A stretch of DNA of 64,000 bases from Erythrobacter sp. (GCA_023653115.1 JAMNXO010000007.1:18278-82277); one strand, 5' to 3'; counted from the first letter of the stretch, positions 28,001-35,378 are shown. Notes: generated by a model not told the origin, from the sequence alone. Program-made: numbers and translations.

Positions 28001-28461
28001 CTACGGATTTCCTCCTTCAGTGCAGCCGTAGGATCGGTCGGCGGCGCGGGCGGCACAAACGGTCCGGGCTTGAACGCCGGTGCATTCGCATAGGTACGGT
28101 GAAACCAGATCGCCGCTTCGCGTGCGGTCTTGAGCGCAGTGAGAACCTCGCCCGGTGTTCCGGCGTTTTCGTGGGCGGCGGCGTTGCCGACCTTCTTGAG
28201 GTGGTAGAACAGGTCAGCGACCTCACGCGGCATCACAGCACGGAGCTTCAGCGCACGCAGTGTTTCGTCAAACGTAGCCTGCGCCGATGGAAGCAGCGCA
28301 TGACGCGCAGCCACTTCCTTGGCCAGGAATTCGGCAAACTGACGCAACTTGATCAGCGCCGCTGGAGCGTCGTCATGGAAATAGCGTTCGGCGAGTGCAC
28401 CGAGGCGGACCAGTTGCGGATCGTGTGCCGCCAAGAAGTTGAAGTTGGAGCTATCCGCCAT
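25069..28461 (-). CDS. hsdR: type I restriction endonuclease subunit HsdR (EcoEI/type IB-like)
   Basis: 1130 residues. The N-terminus (1-125) is a DUF4145-like helical domain with VGNAAAHE, followed by a coiled coil (about 145-250). The PD-(D/E)XK nuclease core is D298 with E312-A-K314 (VGVIEAKRE). The SF2 motor has Walker A ATGTGKT (452-458) and DEAH (557-560), with later helicase motifs TATP and TTGIDVPAI. It translocates DNA and cuts at a distance when HsdM-HsdS meet unmethylated targets. The ATG at 28461 lies 56 bp from the upstream winged-helix-like gene. The translocase and nuclease motifs are intact, so the enzyme is probably active. Confidence 0.94.
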   Translation of the reverse strand: MADSSNFNFLAAHDPQLVRLGALAERYFHDDAPAALIKLRQFAEFLAKEVAARHALLPSAQATFDETLRALKLRAVMPREVADLFYHLKKVGNAAAHENAGTPGEVLTALKTAREAAIWFHRTYANAPAFKPGPFVPPAPPTDPTAALKEEIRRLQQQIRSSADAEAQAQLAKQEAQAERLAALEQAEEREQEKQFWEQYAAETEAGLKAAEAVLKTAQQAAEALPAQQLDLLAQLAAQQAEKIELDEATTRVLIDDQLRVAGWIVDSVLLRHANGARPEYGMAMAIAEWPTKTGPVDYALFIDGRCVGVIEAKREVSDVPGRLGQAKRYAIGIELTPDELPQRGPWQDGDDRFRVPFLFATNGRPYVKQLATKSGIWFWDARPNAGEARALPEWFSPRDLIERLEQETQDVSGVAEREIGVTGLRPYQQDAIAAVEEAVAEGQRHILLAMATGTGKTRLAIALMYELLRRKRFRRILFLVDRNALGRQTLDAMSTTDTSGFLKFDEVFPVADLAKKFPEATDRVQVATVQAMIRRVFDDAEAERPTPGTYDLIIVDEAHRGYTLDAELREDDLGFRNLDDYLSAYRRVLDFFDATKVALTATPALHTREIFGAPVFHYSYRQAVIDGFLIDHRPPRRIVTALSQTGIHFEPGEEVNIIDPRTGQIDLFDLEDQVNFEIAEFNKKVYTEPFNKAVAQAIALECPPDQPGKTLLFAARDDHADILVKALREALAEEYGPQPHDLVDKITGSVDKPLDRIKAFKNDPRPKYVVTVDLLTTGIDVPAITNLVFVRRVNSRILYDQMIGRATRRCDEIGKEYFRIFDAVDIYANLQEVSDMRPVVVDPALSFATLVQDLGRAATDNDRTFVRDQIVVKLRQRLRHIDPAVRETLEQVLGPLDQLVEKLKSAPPAETLALFQQHPSLAAVLDKPLPKGGRDSGIMISEHEDELVDVHDLFGDKASPADYIEEFERFIRANMNAVPALIAATQRPRDLTRAELKQIALLLDEKGFSEAALRQAYGRVRNADIAAHIIGFVRQAALGDPLVPYQSRVDNGVQRILASRDWSSEQKRWLQRIGRALREQPVGDPAMLAEPLFAQNGGFPVIDQAFDHKLSDVLMDLNAAIWDSAATAA

Positions 28462-28517
28462 CGCTGGCGAAGCTTAATGGCGAACCGTTAAAGCTCAAGC
28501 ATTAGAAGCATAAAGCT

Positions 28518-28808
28518 TCACAGAGGCGACCTACGAGGTGGCACCCAGTATCGGAGGTATCGTGTCTTGCTGGTCCACTTGCGCCTTCGCTCCCAACCGA
28601 GGCGGAGCAACACCGGGCTGAGATATCGACCTTGCGAGCCAAGGGCATGTTCTAGTTCGCTCATGCTGTAGGGCCGGTTTCGGCTAATCTCCGGCTGGCT
28701 ATCCATCCACGCGAGTAAGCGTGACTCGAGGTCCGGTTTAGATAGTTCAACTGGTCGCTCCTCGGTCTGGAGGCTTCGCTGCAGCGATCTGATGTAGGCG
28801 GATGACAC
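28518..28808 (-). CDS. small winged-helix-like protein downstream of the primase
   Basis: 96 residues with a GTG start at 28808; no better ATG exists. The centre (LESRLLAWMDSQ, then YLSPVLLRLGWERRRKW, RYLRYWVPP) resembles the C-terminal winged-helix module seen after phage and satellite primases. It may be a DNA-binding partner of the replication protein. It lies between two strong palindromes (28868-28939) and hsdR. Function unknown; the reading frame is supported mainly by strand, position and the helix-turn pattern. Confidence 0.5.
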   Translation of the reverse strand: MSSAYIRSLQRSLQTEERPVELSKPDLESRLLAWMDSQPEISRNRPYSMSELEHALGSQGRYLSPVLLRLGWERRRKWTSKTRYLRYWVPPRRSPL

Positions 28809-28867
28809 CTAAATTCTCCCATAGCTCGGTGGTGGTTAGGCATTTTGCAGCTTTGCCCGGCCCGAAA

Positions 28868-28891
28868 ACCCGAAACGGGACCGTTTCGGGT
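28868..28891. repeat. 24-bp perfect inverted repeat downstream of the primase gene
   Basis: ACCCGAAACGG, a two-base GA spacer, then its exact complement CCGTTTCGGGT: eleven paired bases. It lies with the next hairpin in the 149-bp gap between the primase-like gene and the winged-helix-like gene. No T-run follows on either strand. Confidence 0.8.
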
Positions 28892-28910
28892 GGAAGTCCA
28901 TTCCCCGGAA

Positions 28911-28939
28911 CCCCCGAATTCCCTTTAGGGATTCGGGGG
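28911..28939. repeat. second inverted repeat downstream of the primase gene
   Basis: CCCCCGAAT pairs with ATTCGGGGG (9 bp). Inside it CCCT pairs with AGGG, with a single bulged T and a TT loop. It lies 19 bp before the primase stop. Together with 28868-28891 it may mark a replication origin (compare ori and crr of satellite P4) or a termination/processing signal. Confidence 0.75.
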
Positions 28940-28957
28940 CGGGAAGACTTTCGGGGA

Positions 28958-30901
28958 TCAGGCAAGGCATACTCCTAAATCATTCAAGATAAGGTGGCCG
29001 TCGCGAATGAGCGTCTGCACCGCCTCTTTTGCCCGCTCGGCCTTCTTGTCCTGCGGTGCATTCAATGCGGCAGCGACAAGGGCGAGAGCCTTGTTGTAAT
29101 CGACGCCACTGCCGGGTTGCTGAAGCTGACTGCGCAGCTCAGCCAGTGCTGCCTTCTGGTGCTTTCCAGTCGGTGCCTTAAGCTTCAGGGGCGTGGCGTG
29201 GATGGTGTGCTGGACGGCACAGCTTGTAATCGGATCCCCGAATTCATCCTGCCCCACAGTGTAGGGGACGAGATCGAAATCCCTTTTGACATCTGAGCTG
29301 TCGTCCTTGGCCTTGGTGATGGACCACGCCTTATGCTTGCCATCCACGGTAGCGACTTCGATGACGGCATCCATAGCGGCGTGCAGAGACGAGTGGCCGC
29401 GCAAGCCTTGCGCGCGGTTCTTGCCGGCATGGTGGACCAAGATTGCCAGTCCTCCCACCGAAGCGGCAAGGTGCTTCGAGTGGGCGATGATCTTGCCCAT
29501 GTCCTGCGAGGTGTTCTCGTCGGCTCCCGGAGAGGCTTGATTGAGTGTGTCGACGATCACGACCGCCCCCATGCCGACCGCTGCAACAACCTCCATCGCC
29601 AGCAGGTCGATGCCTTCTCCCGTCAGAAGGTGAATTCCACGGCACCAAAAGCGGAGTTGGTCAGAACACGGCTGCTTGCTGTGCAGCTCAAGTGCGGTAG
29701 TGCGCTTACCCATGCCCCCGACGCCTTCAAGCACGACGTAGACCACCGGCCTCTGGCGGACGCGGAAACCGAACCAATCGACGGTGCCAGCCGCAATGGC
29801 ATGCGCAAGGTCAAGGGCTAGAAACGACTTACCGGACCCTGGCTCGCCATAAATCGCAGCAAGCCCTTGCGCGGGGAATACGTTGCGAACGACGTAGTGA
29901 GGAGCAGGAAGCGCACGAAGCTGAAGCGCCGTCATCAAAAGCGGCGCAACAGATTGCCCCGGAGTTGGAGTAGAAGGCAGCATCTGCAGGACCGGGGGCG
30001 GCTGGCCAGTCCACCCATTCTTGCGAGCGTGGTAAGCAAGCGTGCCTAGCGTGATGCCCCTTGCGGGATCAAAGCTGTCGAACAGTTTATCGAGAACTGC
30101 AGCGTCGTAGCGGTGCAGGGCCCTCTTGCTCCATATATGAAGGATATGCCGAGCGCACACCCAGCCGGTAGATGCCACTGAGTAAATGATGTCGCGCCAC
30201 GTGTCGTAGTCGGTGTTGGATGAGATTGCGTCCAGCATCGACAGGACTGGCTCCACGAACGCCCGTTGCTCCGGCAGTAGTGGCTGGCTGAGCAGACTTT
30301 TCCTCGGGCTCGTGGATGTCGTCCTATCGCCAAACCAGTTCCGTTCCAGCATCGTGATGCCGCTAGTGAACTCACAAAGTGAGCCTCGACCTCCATGGCC
30401 GGTCACGGTGACGAAGCGCCCAGTTGCGTACAGCTCTTTGCCGTCACCTGCATTGCCGCCGCGCACTGCAGTGCAAGACAAACCCAACATTCGCAGGCCT
30501 TTTCCGCTTGGCGAAACTTCCACATAGGGCTTGCCGAGCTGACGCCACAGTAGCTTGTATTCGTTCATCTGTGAGCGGCAGTTATCGAGATCGACGGCGG
30601 TGAGGAAGAGTGGCTGTCCTTTAAGCATGACTGGGTGCTTATCGCTCAAGGCAATTCCGATGCCCTGCGCTGCTCCCTTTCTGCATGCCTGCATAGCCAC
30701 GTCAAATGTCACCCAGTTGGCCGGGTCCACCGCGCTCAGATTGCGCCCGGTCGTTGGATCGATCGGGATCTTGTCAAACTTACCCGTGGGCTTGTGGGGA
30801 CCCGCGCGCCACGGCAGCCAGCGCCTAAGTCCTTTGAGCAGGTCAGGGATGGGTGCCGTGTCGACAGGCAGGATCGAAGGGTAAGTAGAAGCCTGCGACA
30901 T
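28958..30901 (-). CDS. island replication protein: PrimPol-like domain, PriCT, RepA-type helicase
   Basis: 647 residues from the ATG at 30901, which shares one base with the preceding TAA. Residues 1-190 resemble a bifunctional primase-polymerase domain, with VDLD (103-106) and SPSGKGLRM (130-138). Residues 205-300 match PriCT. Residues 330-590 form a RecA/RepA-like ATPase with Walker A GEPGSGKS (352-359) and Walker B VVIVDTLNQ, then LAILVHHAGKN. Such proteins initiate and drive replication of satellites and integrative islands. Two inverted repeats just downstream may be the origin. No evidence of decay. Confidence 0.82.
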   Translation of the reverse strand: MSQASTYPSILPVDTAPIPDLLKGLRRWLPWRAGPHKPTGKFDKIPIDPTTGRNLSAVDPANWVTFDVAMQACRKGAAQGIGIALSDKHPVMLKGQPLFLTAVDLDNCRSQMNEYKLLWRQLGKPYVEVSPSGKGLRMLGLSCTAVRGGNAGDGKELYATGRFVTVTGHGGRGSLCEFTSGITMLERNWFGDRTTSTSPRKSLLSQPLLPEQRAFVEPVLSMLDAISSNTDYDTWRDIIYSVASTGWVCARHILHIWSKRALHRYDAAVLDKLFDSFDPARGITLGTLAYHARKNGWTGQPPPVLQMLPSTPTPGQSVAPLLMTALQLRALPAPHYVVRNVFPAQGLAAIYGEPGSGKSFLALDLAHAIAAGTVDWFGFRVRQRPVVYVVLEGVGGMGKRTTALELHSKQPCSDQLRFWCRGIHLLTGEGIDLLAMEVVAAVGMGAVVIVDTLNQASPGADENTSQDMGKIIAHSKHLAASVGGLAILVHHAGKNRAQGLRGHSSLHAAMDAVIEVATVDGKHKAWSITKAKDDSSDVKRDFDLVPYTVGQDEFGDPITSCAVQHTIHATPLKLKAPTGKHQKAALAELRSQLQQPGSGVDYNKALALVAAALNAPQDKKAERAKEAVQTLIRDGHLILNDLGVCLA

Positions 30902-31242
30902 TAGAGCTCTGCCTCTTCTGCGTCCCAATCGTCAGGCGTGAAGGCAATTTGACCAGAGCCCGATAGCGCACACCGCACGAGCTCACGATTGCACTGAGCA
31001 AGGAGATGAAAGTCCTTCAGGGGCAGGCCGCTTGTTCTAGCAATCTTACGTATCGACCCCCGATAGTCGGGCCGCGAAATGCAGCCTCCCACTCTCAACA
31101 GCGCCAAGCCGGCGAGTTGAACGTTGACAGTGACACCGTCCCCCGCAGGCCAATCGGCATAGCGGGTGGTTACGCTTTGGATTTCAGGGCGTGCTTGGAA
31201 CCGAGCGAGCCTCTGCGCGGCAGCTGTGGCGTTGTCAGGCAT
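30901..31242 (-). CDS. uncharacterised small protein between alpA and the primase
   Basis: 113 residues from ATG 31242, chosen because GGAGGGGG lies upstream and it overlaps the AlpA stop by eight bases. The sequence is soluble and mixed-charge, with RLARFQARPEIQSVTTRYADW near the start in shortened form RLARFQARPE, and an acidic tail (DDWDAEEAEL). No domain is recognised. Tight coupling to alpA and the replication gene suggests a role in replication or excision control. It could be an excisionase-like or primase-accessory protein, but nothing in the sequence proves it. Confidence 0.65.
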   Translation of the reverse strand: MPDNATAAAQRLARFQARPEIQSVTTRYADWPAGDGVTVNVQLAGLALLRVGGCISRPDYRGSIRKIARTSGLPLKDFHLLAQCNRELVRCALSGSGQIAFTPDDWDAEEAEL

Positions 31243-31492
31243 TTCTGGCTCCCCCTCCGGCGTTGTTATCGTTGCTGGACGGCCAGCCAATAGGGTCGGC
31301 GAGCCAAGCGCGGATGTCGCCCATGCGCCAGCCAGATGCGTGCTGCGTCAGCTTGATCGGAGCGGGGAAACGATGCTCAGCAACCTTTGCGTACACGGAA
31401 GCCCGGCCAAGGCCGACGAGAGCGAGTACATCGGGAAGGCGGAGGACTGCCTCGGCGGGCAGGCTCGAATAGTCACGGTGGGCGTTATGCAT
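31235..31492 (-). CDS. AlpA-family helix-turn-helix regulator
   Basis: 85 residues from ATG 31492 (AAGGAA upstream). The helix-turn-helix begins LRLPDVLALVGLGRASVYAKV and is followed by the FPAPIKL and WRMGDIRAWL signatures of the AlpA/phage-excisionase group. AlpA proteins activate or repress island integrase and excision genes, and some act as recombination directionality factors. It lies 161 bp downstream of the integrase. The stop overlaps the next gene by eight bases. Confidence 0.85.
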   Translation of the reverse strand: MHNAHRDYSSLPAEAVLRLPDVLALVGLGRASVYAKVAEHRFPAPIKLTQHASGWRMGDIRAWLADPIGWPSSNDNNAGGGARNA

Positions 31493-31653
31493 TTGGCGTT
31501 CCTTCACAGCGGAACGACAGAGATATGCAAAAATCCGTACGCGTCCACACCCCTCCAGACGCGCTGACATCAGAATTTACTGACAACACGTTACAGTGCG
31601 TTTATGGTTGTTTTGTATGTATTATTTGAAGATTAACCTGTGGATAAATAATT

Positions 31654-32862
31654 TCACGCTCGGATCGGAATGACCTCTACACCATCCCGCAATGTGTCGA
31701 GGTAATTTGACCACCACTGCGCCATCGTCACGCGCTCTTCCCAATATTCCGCGCGATTATAGGCCGCCCTGATCTTATCACGTTCGCCATGCGCCAGGGC
31801 GCGCTCCACCACATCGGGCCGCCATTTGCCGGACTGGTTCAAAAGGGTGCTAGCCATCGCCCGGAAGCCATGCGCGGTCATTTCGTCGCTGGAGTACCCC
31901 AGCCGACGCAAGGCGGCATTGAACGTGTTCTCGCTAAGTGGGCGGGTCGCGCCGCGCAGGCCGGGGAAGGCGAGCTTGCCCATGCCTGATACCTTGTGCA
32001 TCTCCCTCAGGATAGCGATCGCCTGCCGACTGAGCGGAACCTGATGCACCTTGCGCATCTTCGTCCTGGCGGCAGGGATGACCCAGATCGCGCTGTCAAG
32101 ATCGAACTCCGTCCATTCCGCATGGCGCAGCTCGCCGGGGCGAACAAAAACATGCGGGGCTAGGCGCAAGGCGTAGTGAGTTGAGGGCTGGCCTTGAAAA
32201 CCTTCGATTGCGCGAAGCAGCGCGCCGACTTCGACCGGATCGACAATGGCGGCATGGTGCTTGACCGTGGGCGTGGTGAGCGCACCGATCAGGTCAGCCG
32301 CCACATCATGCTTGCAACGGGTCGTGGCTACCCCGTAGCGGAATACCCGGCTGGCGAAGGAACGAACCTGCCGGACCGCCTCGAGGTTGCCGCGCGTTTC
32401 CATCTTCCTGAGCACGGCCAGCAGCTCAAAAGCCTCAATTTCGGCAATGGGGCGACCTTGCAACTTGTCGAGCCGATCGAGGTGCCAGCGGCACTTTGCT
32501 ACGGTCGCATCGGCCATGCCCTCGCGCTGGCGCTTAGCGATAAACTCCTCCGCAACCACCTTAAAGGTGTTCCCTGCGCTGATAGCTGCGGCGATCTTCT
32601 CGCGCTTCTTCTCGGCGCTGGGGTCTTTGCCTTCCGCAATGACCTTGCGGGCCCTGTCGCGGCGTTCGCGCGCTTCCTTGAGGCCAACCTCGGGATAGGT
32701 GCCAATCGTAAGTTGCTGCTCCTTGCCGGCAAATCGGTACTTGAGCCGCCAGAGCTTGCCGCCAGCGGGCCGCACAATCAGCAACAGGCCCTTTTCGTCG
32801 TGCAGTTTGTACTGGCTCGGCTTGGGCTTCGCCGCCTTGATTGCAGAGTCTGTCAGAGCCAT
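31654..32862 (-). CDS. int: P4-type tyrosine integrase
   Basis: 402 residues from ATG 32862; the longer frame upstream runs through the attachment region and is not expected to be translated. The N-terminal arm-binding domain starts ALTDSAIKAAKPK, typical of P4/CP4-57 integrases. Catalytic residues are visible: Arg in VRPGELR, His-x-x-Arg in HGFRAMA, His in LAHGE and the nucleophile Tyr in RAAYNRAEYWEER. It integrates the island into the tRNA-Gly 3' end. A TGGGGGTCAC element sits just upstream of the ATG, so integrase may occupy its own promoter. Confidence 0.95.
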   Translation of the reverse strand: MALTDSAIKAAKPKPSQYKLHDEKGLLLIVRPAGGKLWRLKYRFAGKEQQLTIGTYPEVGLKEARERRDRARKVIAEGKDPSAEKKREKIAAAISAGNTFKVVAEEFIAKRQREGMADATVAKCRWHLDRLDKLQGRPIAEIEAFELLAVLRKMETRGNLEAVRQVRSFASRVFRYGVATTRCKHDVAADLIGALTTPTVKHHAAIVDPVEVGALLRAIEGFQGQPSTHYALRLAPHVFVRPGELRHAEWTEFDLDSAIWVIPAARTKMRKVHQVPLSRQAIAILREMHKVSGMGKLAFPGLRGATRPLSENTFNAALRRLGYSSDEMTAHGFRAMASTLLNQSGKWRPDVVERALAHGERDKIRAAYNRAEYWEERVTMAQWWSNYLDTLRDGVEVIPIRA

Positions 32863-32863
32863 T

Positions 32864-32915
32864 TGGGGGTCACTCCATTCGCTGGGTTTCTTGTGACCCC
32901 CAGCGTGACCCCCAA
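32864..32915 (+). repeat. candidate integrase arm-type sites, right end
   Basis: GTGACCCCCA at 32893-32902 and again at 32905-32914 (12-bp period), with an inverted copy TGGGGGTCAC at 32864-32873 directly before the integrase start codon. The direct pair mirrors 17701-17722 at the other end. Probably integrase binding sites, also able to affect integrase transcription. Confidence 0.6.
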
Positions 32916-33026
32916 AACGCACTAGCTTTGCGTGGATGGGGCTGGACAGCACTGGACAGGCCAGCACTCTATGTATCAGGAAAACTGCAGTTTTTCTAGA
33001 CCTAGATGGATGATTTTGGAAGGAGT

Positions 33027-33051
33027 GCTGGAGCGGGTGAAGGGAATCGAA
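33027..33051 (+). repeat. right attachment site, within the tRNA-Gly 3' end
   Basis: GCTGGAGCGGGTGAAGGGAATCGAA (in two blocks, GCTGGAGCG and the 16-bp GGTGAAGGGAATCGAA) matches 17625-17648 apart from one G. It covers the encoded CCA, acceptor strand and T-arm, so insertion leaves the tRNA gene whole. Confidence 0.88.
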
Positions 33052-33102
33052 CCCTCGTCGTAAGCTTGGGAAGCTTCTGCTCTACCATTGAGCTACACCC
33101 GC
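33029..33102 (-). tRNA. tRNA-Gly (anticodon CCC)
   Basis: A 74-base gene including encoded CCA. The acceptor GCGGGTG pairs with CACCCGC. D-arm GCTC/GAGC, anticodon loop TTCCCAA (anticodon CCC) and T-arm AGGGTTCGATTCCCT are all present. The discriminator base is T as in other bacterial tRNA-Gly(CCC). Its 3' part is the island attachment site. The 42-bp gap to the EEP gene holds nothing else. Confidence 0.96.
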
Positions 33103-33144
33103 ATCGCGTGCGGGGCGCCGCTTGCCACGATTGGCGCGGGGCCG

Positions 33145-33894
33145 TCAACTGCTTCGTGGTGCGCCGTTTGCTACGCGCAGCTCGGCCCAGACCGGCAGGT
33201 GATCCGATGCGGTCGCGGCAAGCGGGGTATGGTGGATCCCGCAGGCGGCCAGCTGCAAGCGCTCGCAATGCATGATCCGGTCGAGGCGGCCCACCGGGCG
33301 GCGGCTGTGGAAGCTCGGCCCGCAATCGAGGATCGCAAAGTGGCGGCCGAATTCGCGGAAACACCCGGCGCGCTCCCGCCATTCGTTGCAATCGCCCATC
33401 ATCACCGTCGGATGCGCGGCACGTGCGGTCTCGGCAAGCGCCGTGATCGCCCGCGCCTGCCGCCCGCGCCACAGGCCCGACAGATCGAGATGCATCCCGA
33501 ACACCGTAATCGGCCCCGCCGGGGTCGCGATGGTTGCGGTCACCACCCCGCGCGGTTCAAGGCAGGGGATATGGATGATGTCATGATGCAGCACCTCCAT
33601 CCCCTTGCGCACCAGGATCGCATTGCCGTGCCAGCCCATCGAATCGGTCTGCACATCCAGCGGCACGGCCTCGTAATCGCTGTGATGATCGAGCAGCACT
33701 TGCGACAGCACCGCCGCGCGCGATCCGAAGCGGCGGTCGGCCTCCTGCAGCGCGATGATATCGGCCCCCACCTCGGCCAGCACCTTGAGGATGCGCAGCG
33801 GATTGCGCACGCGGTCGGTCCCCAGCCCCTTGCGGATGTTGTAGCTCGCCAGCTTGATGCGGGCCGGGCCGAGGGAGCGCGTGGGGCGGATCAT
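33145..33894 (-). CDS. endonuclease/exonuclease/phosphatase-family hydrolase
   Basis: 249 residues from ATG 33894. The EEP fold is shown by ASYNIRKG, metal Glu in ALQEAD, MGDCNEW and the terminal ASDHLPVWAEL pair. Related proteins hydrolyse phosphodiesters or phosphomonoesters in nucleic acids, lipids or inositol phosphates; substrate here is unknown. No signal peptide is clear. Divergent from the M24 peptidase gene (110 bp between starts), so the two promoters overlap in 33895-34004. Confidence 0.85.
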   Translation of the reverse strand: MIRPTRSLGPARIKLASYNIRKGLGTDRVRNPLRILKVLAEVGADIIALQEADRRFGSRAAVLSQVLLDHHSDYEAVPLDVQTDSMGWHGNAILVRKGMEVLHHDIIHIPCLEPRGVVTATIATPAGPITVFGMHLDLSGLWRGRQARAITALAETARAAHPTVMMGDCNEWRERAGCFREFGRHFAILDCGPSFHSRRPVGRLDRIMHCERLQLAACGIHHTPLAATASDHLPVWAELRVANGAPRSS

Positions 33895-34004
33895 GCGCGG
33901 CAAACTGCGCCAGCTTGGGCGCGGGCGCAAGCGCGGGCCGCCCGCTTGCATGGTGCGCAGGACGGCTTCATGGTGACACTAACGGCAAAACAGAGGGGAA
34001 TGGA

Positions 34005-35378
34005 ATGCGCGGCATGGTCACGGCATGGACGGGCGCGGCAGTGCTGGCCGCAGTGGCGGCGGCGGGCGCACCGGCGCTGGCGAACGCGCCGCTGGCGCTG
34101 AGCGAGACCGAGCAGGCCGCCCCCGCGCTGCCCGCCATCCTCGCACCGCGCGAACGGGCGACACTCGAAAACCGCATTCTTGCCGAGCGGCTCGACACCA
34201 TCATCCCGGAGATCATGCGCGCCGAAGGCATCAACCTGTGGCTGCTGGTGGCGCGCGAATATTTCGAGGAGCCGGTGGTCGCCACCATGCTTGATGCCGA
34301 GAACATGCACGCGCGCCGCCGCACCATCCTGATCTTCCACGATCCGGGTGAAGGCAAACCGATCGAGCGCCTCACCGTCAGCCGCTACGGCCTCGGCGGG
34401 CTGTTCGCGCCGGCATGGGATCCGGCCAAGCAGCCCGACCAGTGGCAGGCCGTGGCCGAGCTGATTGCGGCGCGCGATCCGGCCAAGATCGCGATCAATT
34501 CTTCCGACCTGTATCAATTCGCCGACGGGATGACGCTGAGCCAGTATGATCGCTTCATGTCCACCCTGCCCCCCGCCTTGCACGAGCGGGTGGTGAGCGG
34601 CGAGGGGCTGGCGATCCGCTGGCTCGAAACCCGCACCCCGTCAGAAATGGATCTCTACCTGAGCGTCGTGCGCACCGCCCACGCGGTGATTGGTGAGGCG
34701 TTCTCCGCCAAGGTGATCACCCCCGGCGTGACGACGGCGGAACAGGTGCAATGGTGGTATCGTGACCGGCTGCTGGCGCTGGCCCTTGATCCGTGGTTCC
34801 ACCCCTCGGTCGCGATCCAGCGCGAGGGCCGCACGGGCATGATCGAGGGCGCAGAGGTGATCCAGCCCGGCGATTTGCTGTGGACCGATTTCGGCATCAC
34901 CTACCTCAGGCTCAACACCGATACCCAGCATCTGGCCTATGTGCTGAAGCCGGGCGAGACTGCCGTGCCCGCTGGCCTTGCTCAGGGGCTGGCGAACAGC
35001 AACAAGGTGCAGGATTTCCTCACCCGCGCCTTTGCCTTGGGGCGCAGCGGCAACGAGGCGCTGGCGATAGCGCGGGCCGATGCGATTGCAGCGGGGCTCG
35101 ATCCGTCGATCTACACGCACCCGATCGGACACCACGGCCACGGCGCGGGCCCGAGCATCGGCTTCTGGGACAACCAGAACGCCGATCCGCGTGGGCAAGG
35201 CCCGATCCGCGCCAACACCGCCTGGTCAATCGAGCTCACCTCCTACGCGGCGGTGCCCGAATGGGGCGGGCAGCGGGTCGATTTCCGCACCGAGGAGGAC
35301 GCCTTCTTCGATGGCAAGACCGTGCGCTATATCGACGGGCGGCAGACCGCGATCACGCTGATCCCTTCGGGCAGTTGA
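34005..35378 (+). CDS. exported M24-family metallopeptidase (Xaa-Pro aminopeptidase-like)
   Basis: 457 residues from ATG 34005 (GAGGGGAA upstream). A signal peptide covers residues 1-27 (VLAAVAAAGAPALA). The creatinase/aminopeptidase fold has dinuclear-metal ligands D295 (WTDFG), D306 (LNTD), a His in IGHHGHGAG (376-379), E410 (SIELTS) and E430/E431. These enzymes release N-terminal residues before proline. A long N-terminal domain precedes the catalytic one, as in aminopeptidase P. Probably periplasmic. Confidence 0.88.
   Translation: MRGMVTAWTGAAVLAAVAAAGAPALANAPLALSETEQAAPALPAILAPRERATLENRILAERLDTIIPEIMRAEGINLWLLVAREYFEEPVVATMLDAENMHARRRTILIFHDPGEGKPIERLTVSRYGLGGLFAPAWDPAKQPDQWQAVAELIAARDPAKIAINSSDLYQFADGMTLSQYDRFMSTLPPALHERVVSGEGLAIRWLETRTPSEMDLYLSVVRTAHAVIGEAFSAKVITPGVTTAEQVQWWYRDRLLALALDPWFHPSVAIQREGRTGMIEGAEVIQPGDLLWTDFGITYLRLNTDTQHLAYVLKPGETAVPAGLAQGLANSNKVQDFLTRAFALGRSGNEALAIARADAIAAGLDPSIYTHPIGHHGHGAGPSIGFWDNQNADPRGQGPIRANTAWSIELTSYAAVPEWGGQRVDFRTEEDAFFDGKTVRYIDGRQTAITLIPSGS

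Larger units (their letters stand above)
17625..33051. mobile_element. 15.4-kb integrated genomic island with type I restriction operon, at tRNA-Gly(CCC)
   Basis: The island is bounded by the 3' end of tRNA-Gly (33027-33051) and an imperfect copy of it (17625-17648). The tyrosine integrase next to the tRNA is followed, on the same strand, by an AlpA regulator, a small protein and a PrimPol/RepA-like protein, the standard core of P4-like satellites and integrative islands. No capsid, tail, conjugation or relaxase genes are seen, so it is probably a non-self-transmissible element that depends on a helper. Cargo is a defence operon. The segment 17650-19140 is visibly AT-richer than the flanks. 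Removing the island would place rluE next to the tRNA gene and the EEP hydrolase. Confidence 0.9.

Noticed and set aside
33002..33472. A 156-codon frame through the tRNA-Gly gene
   Set aside because: It crosses a clear tRNA and is out of frame with the EEP hydrolase.
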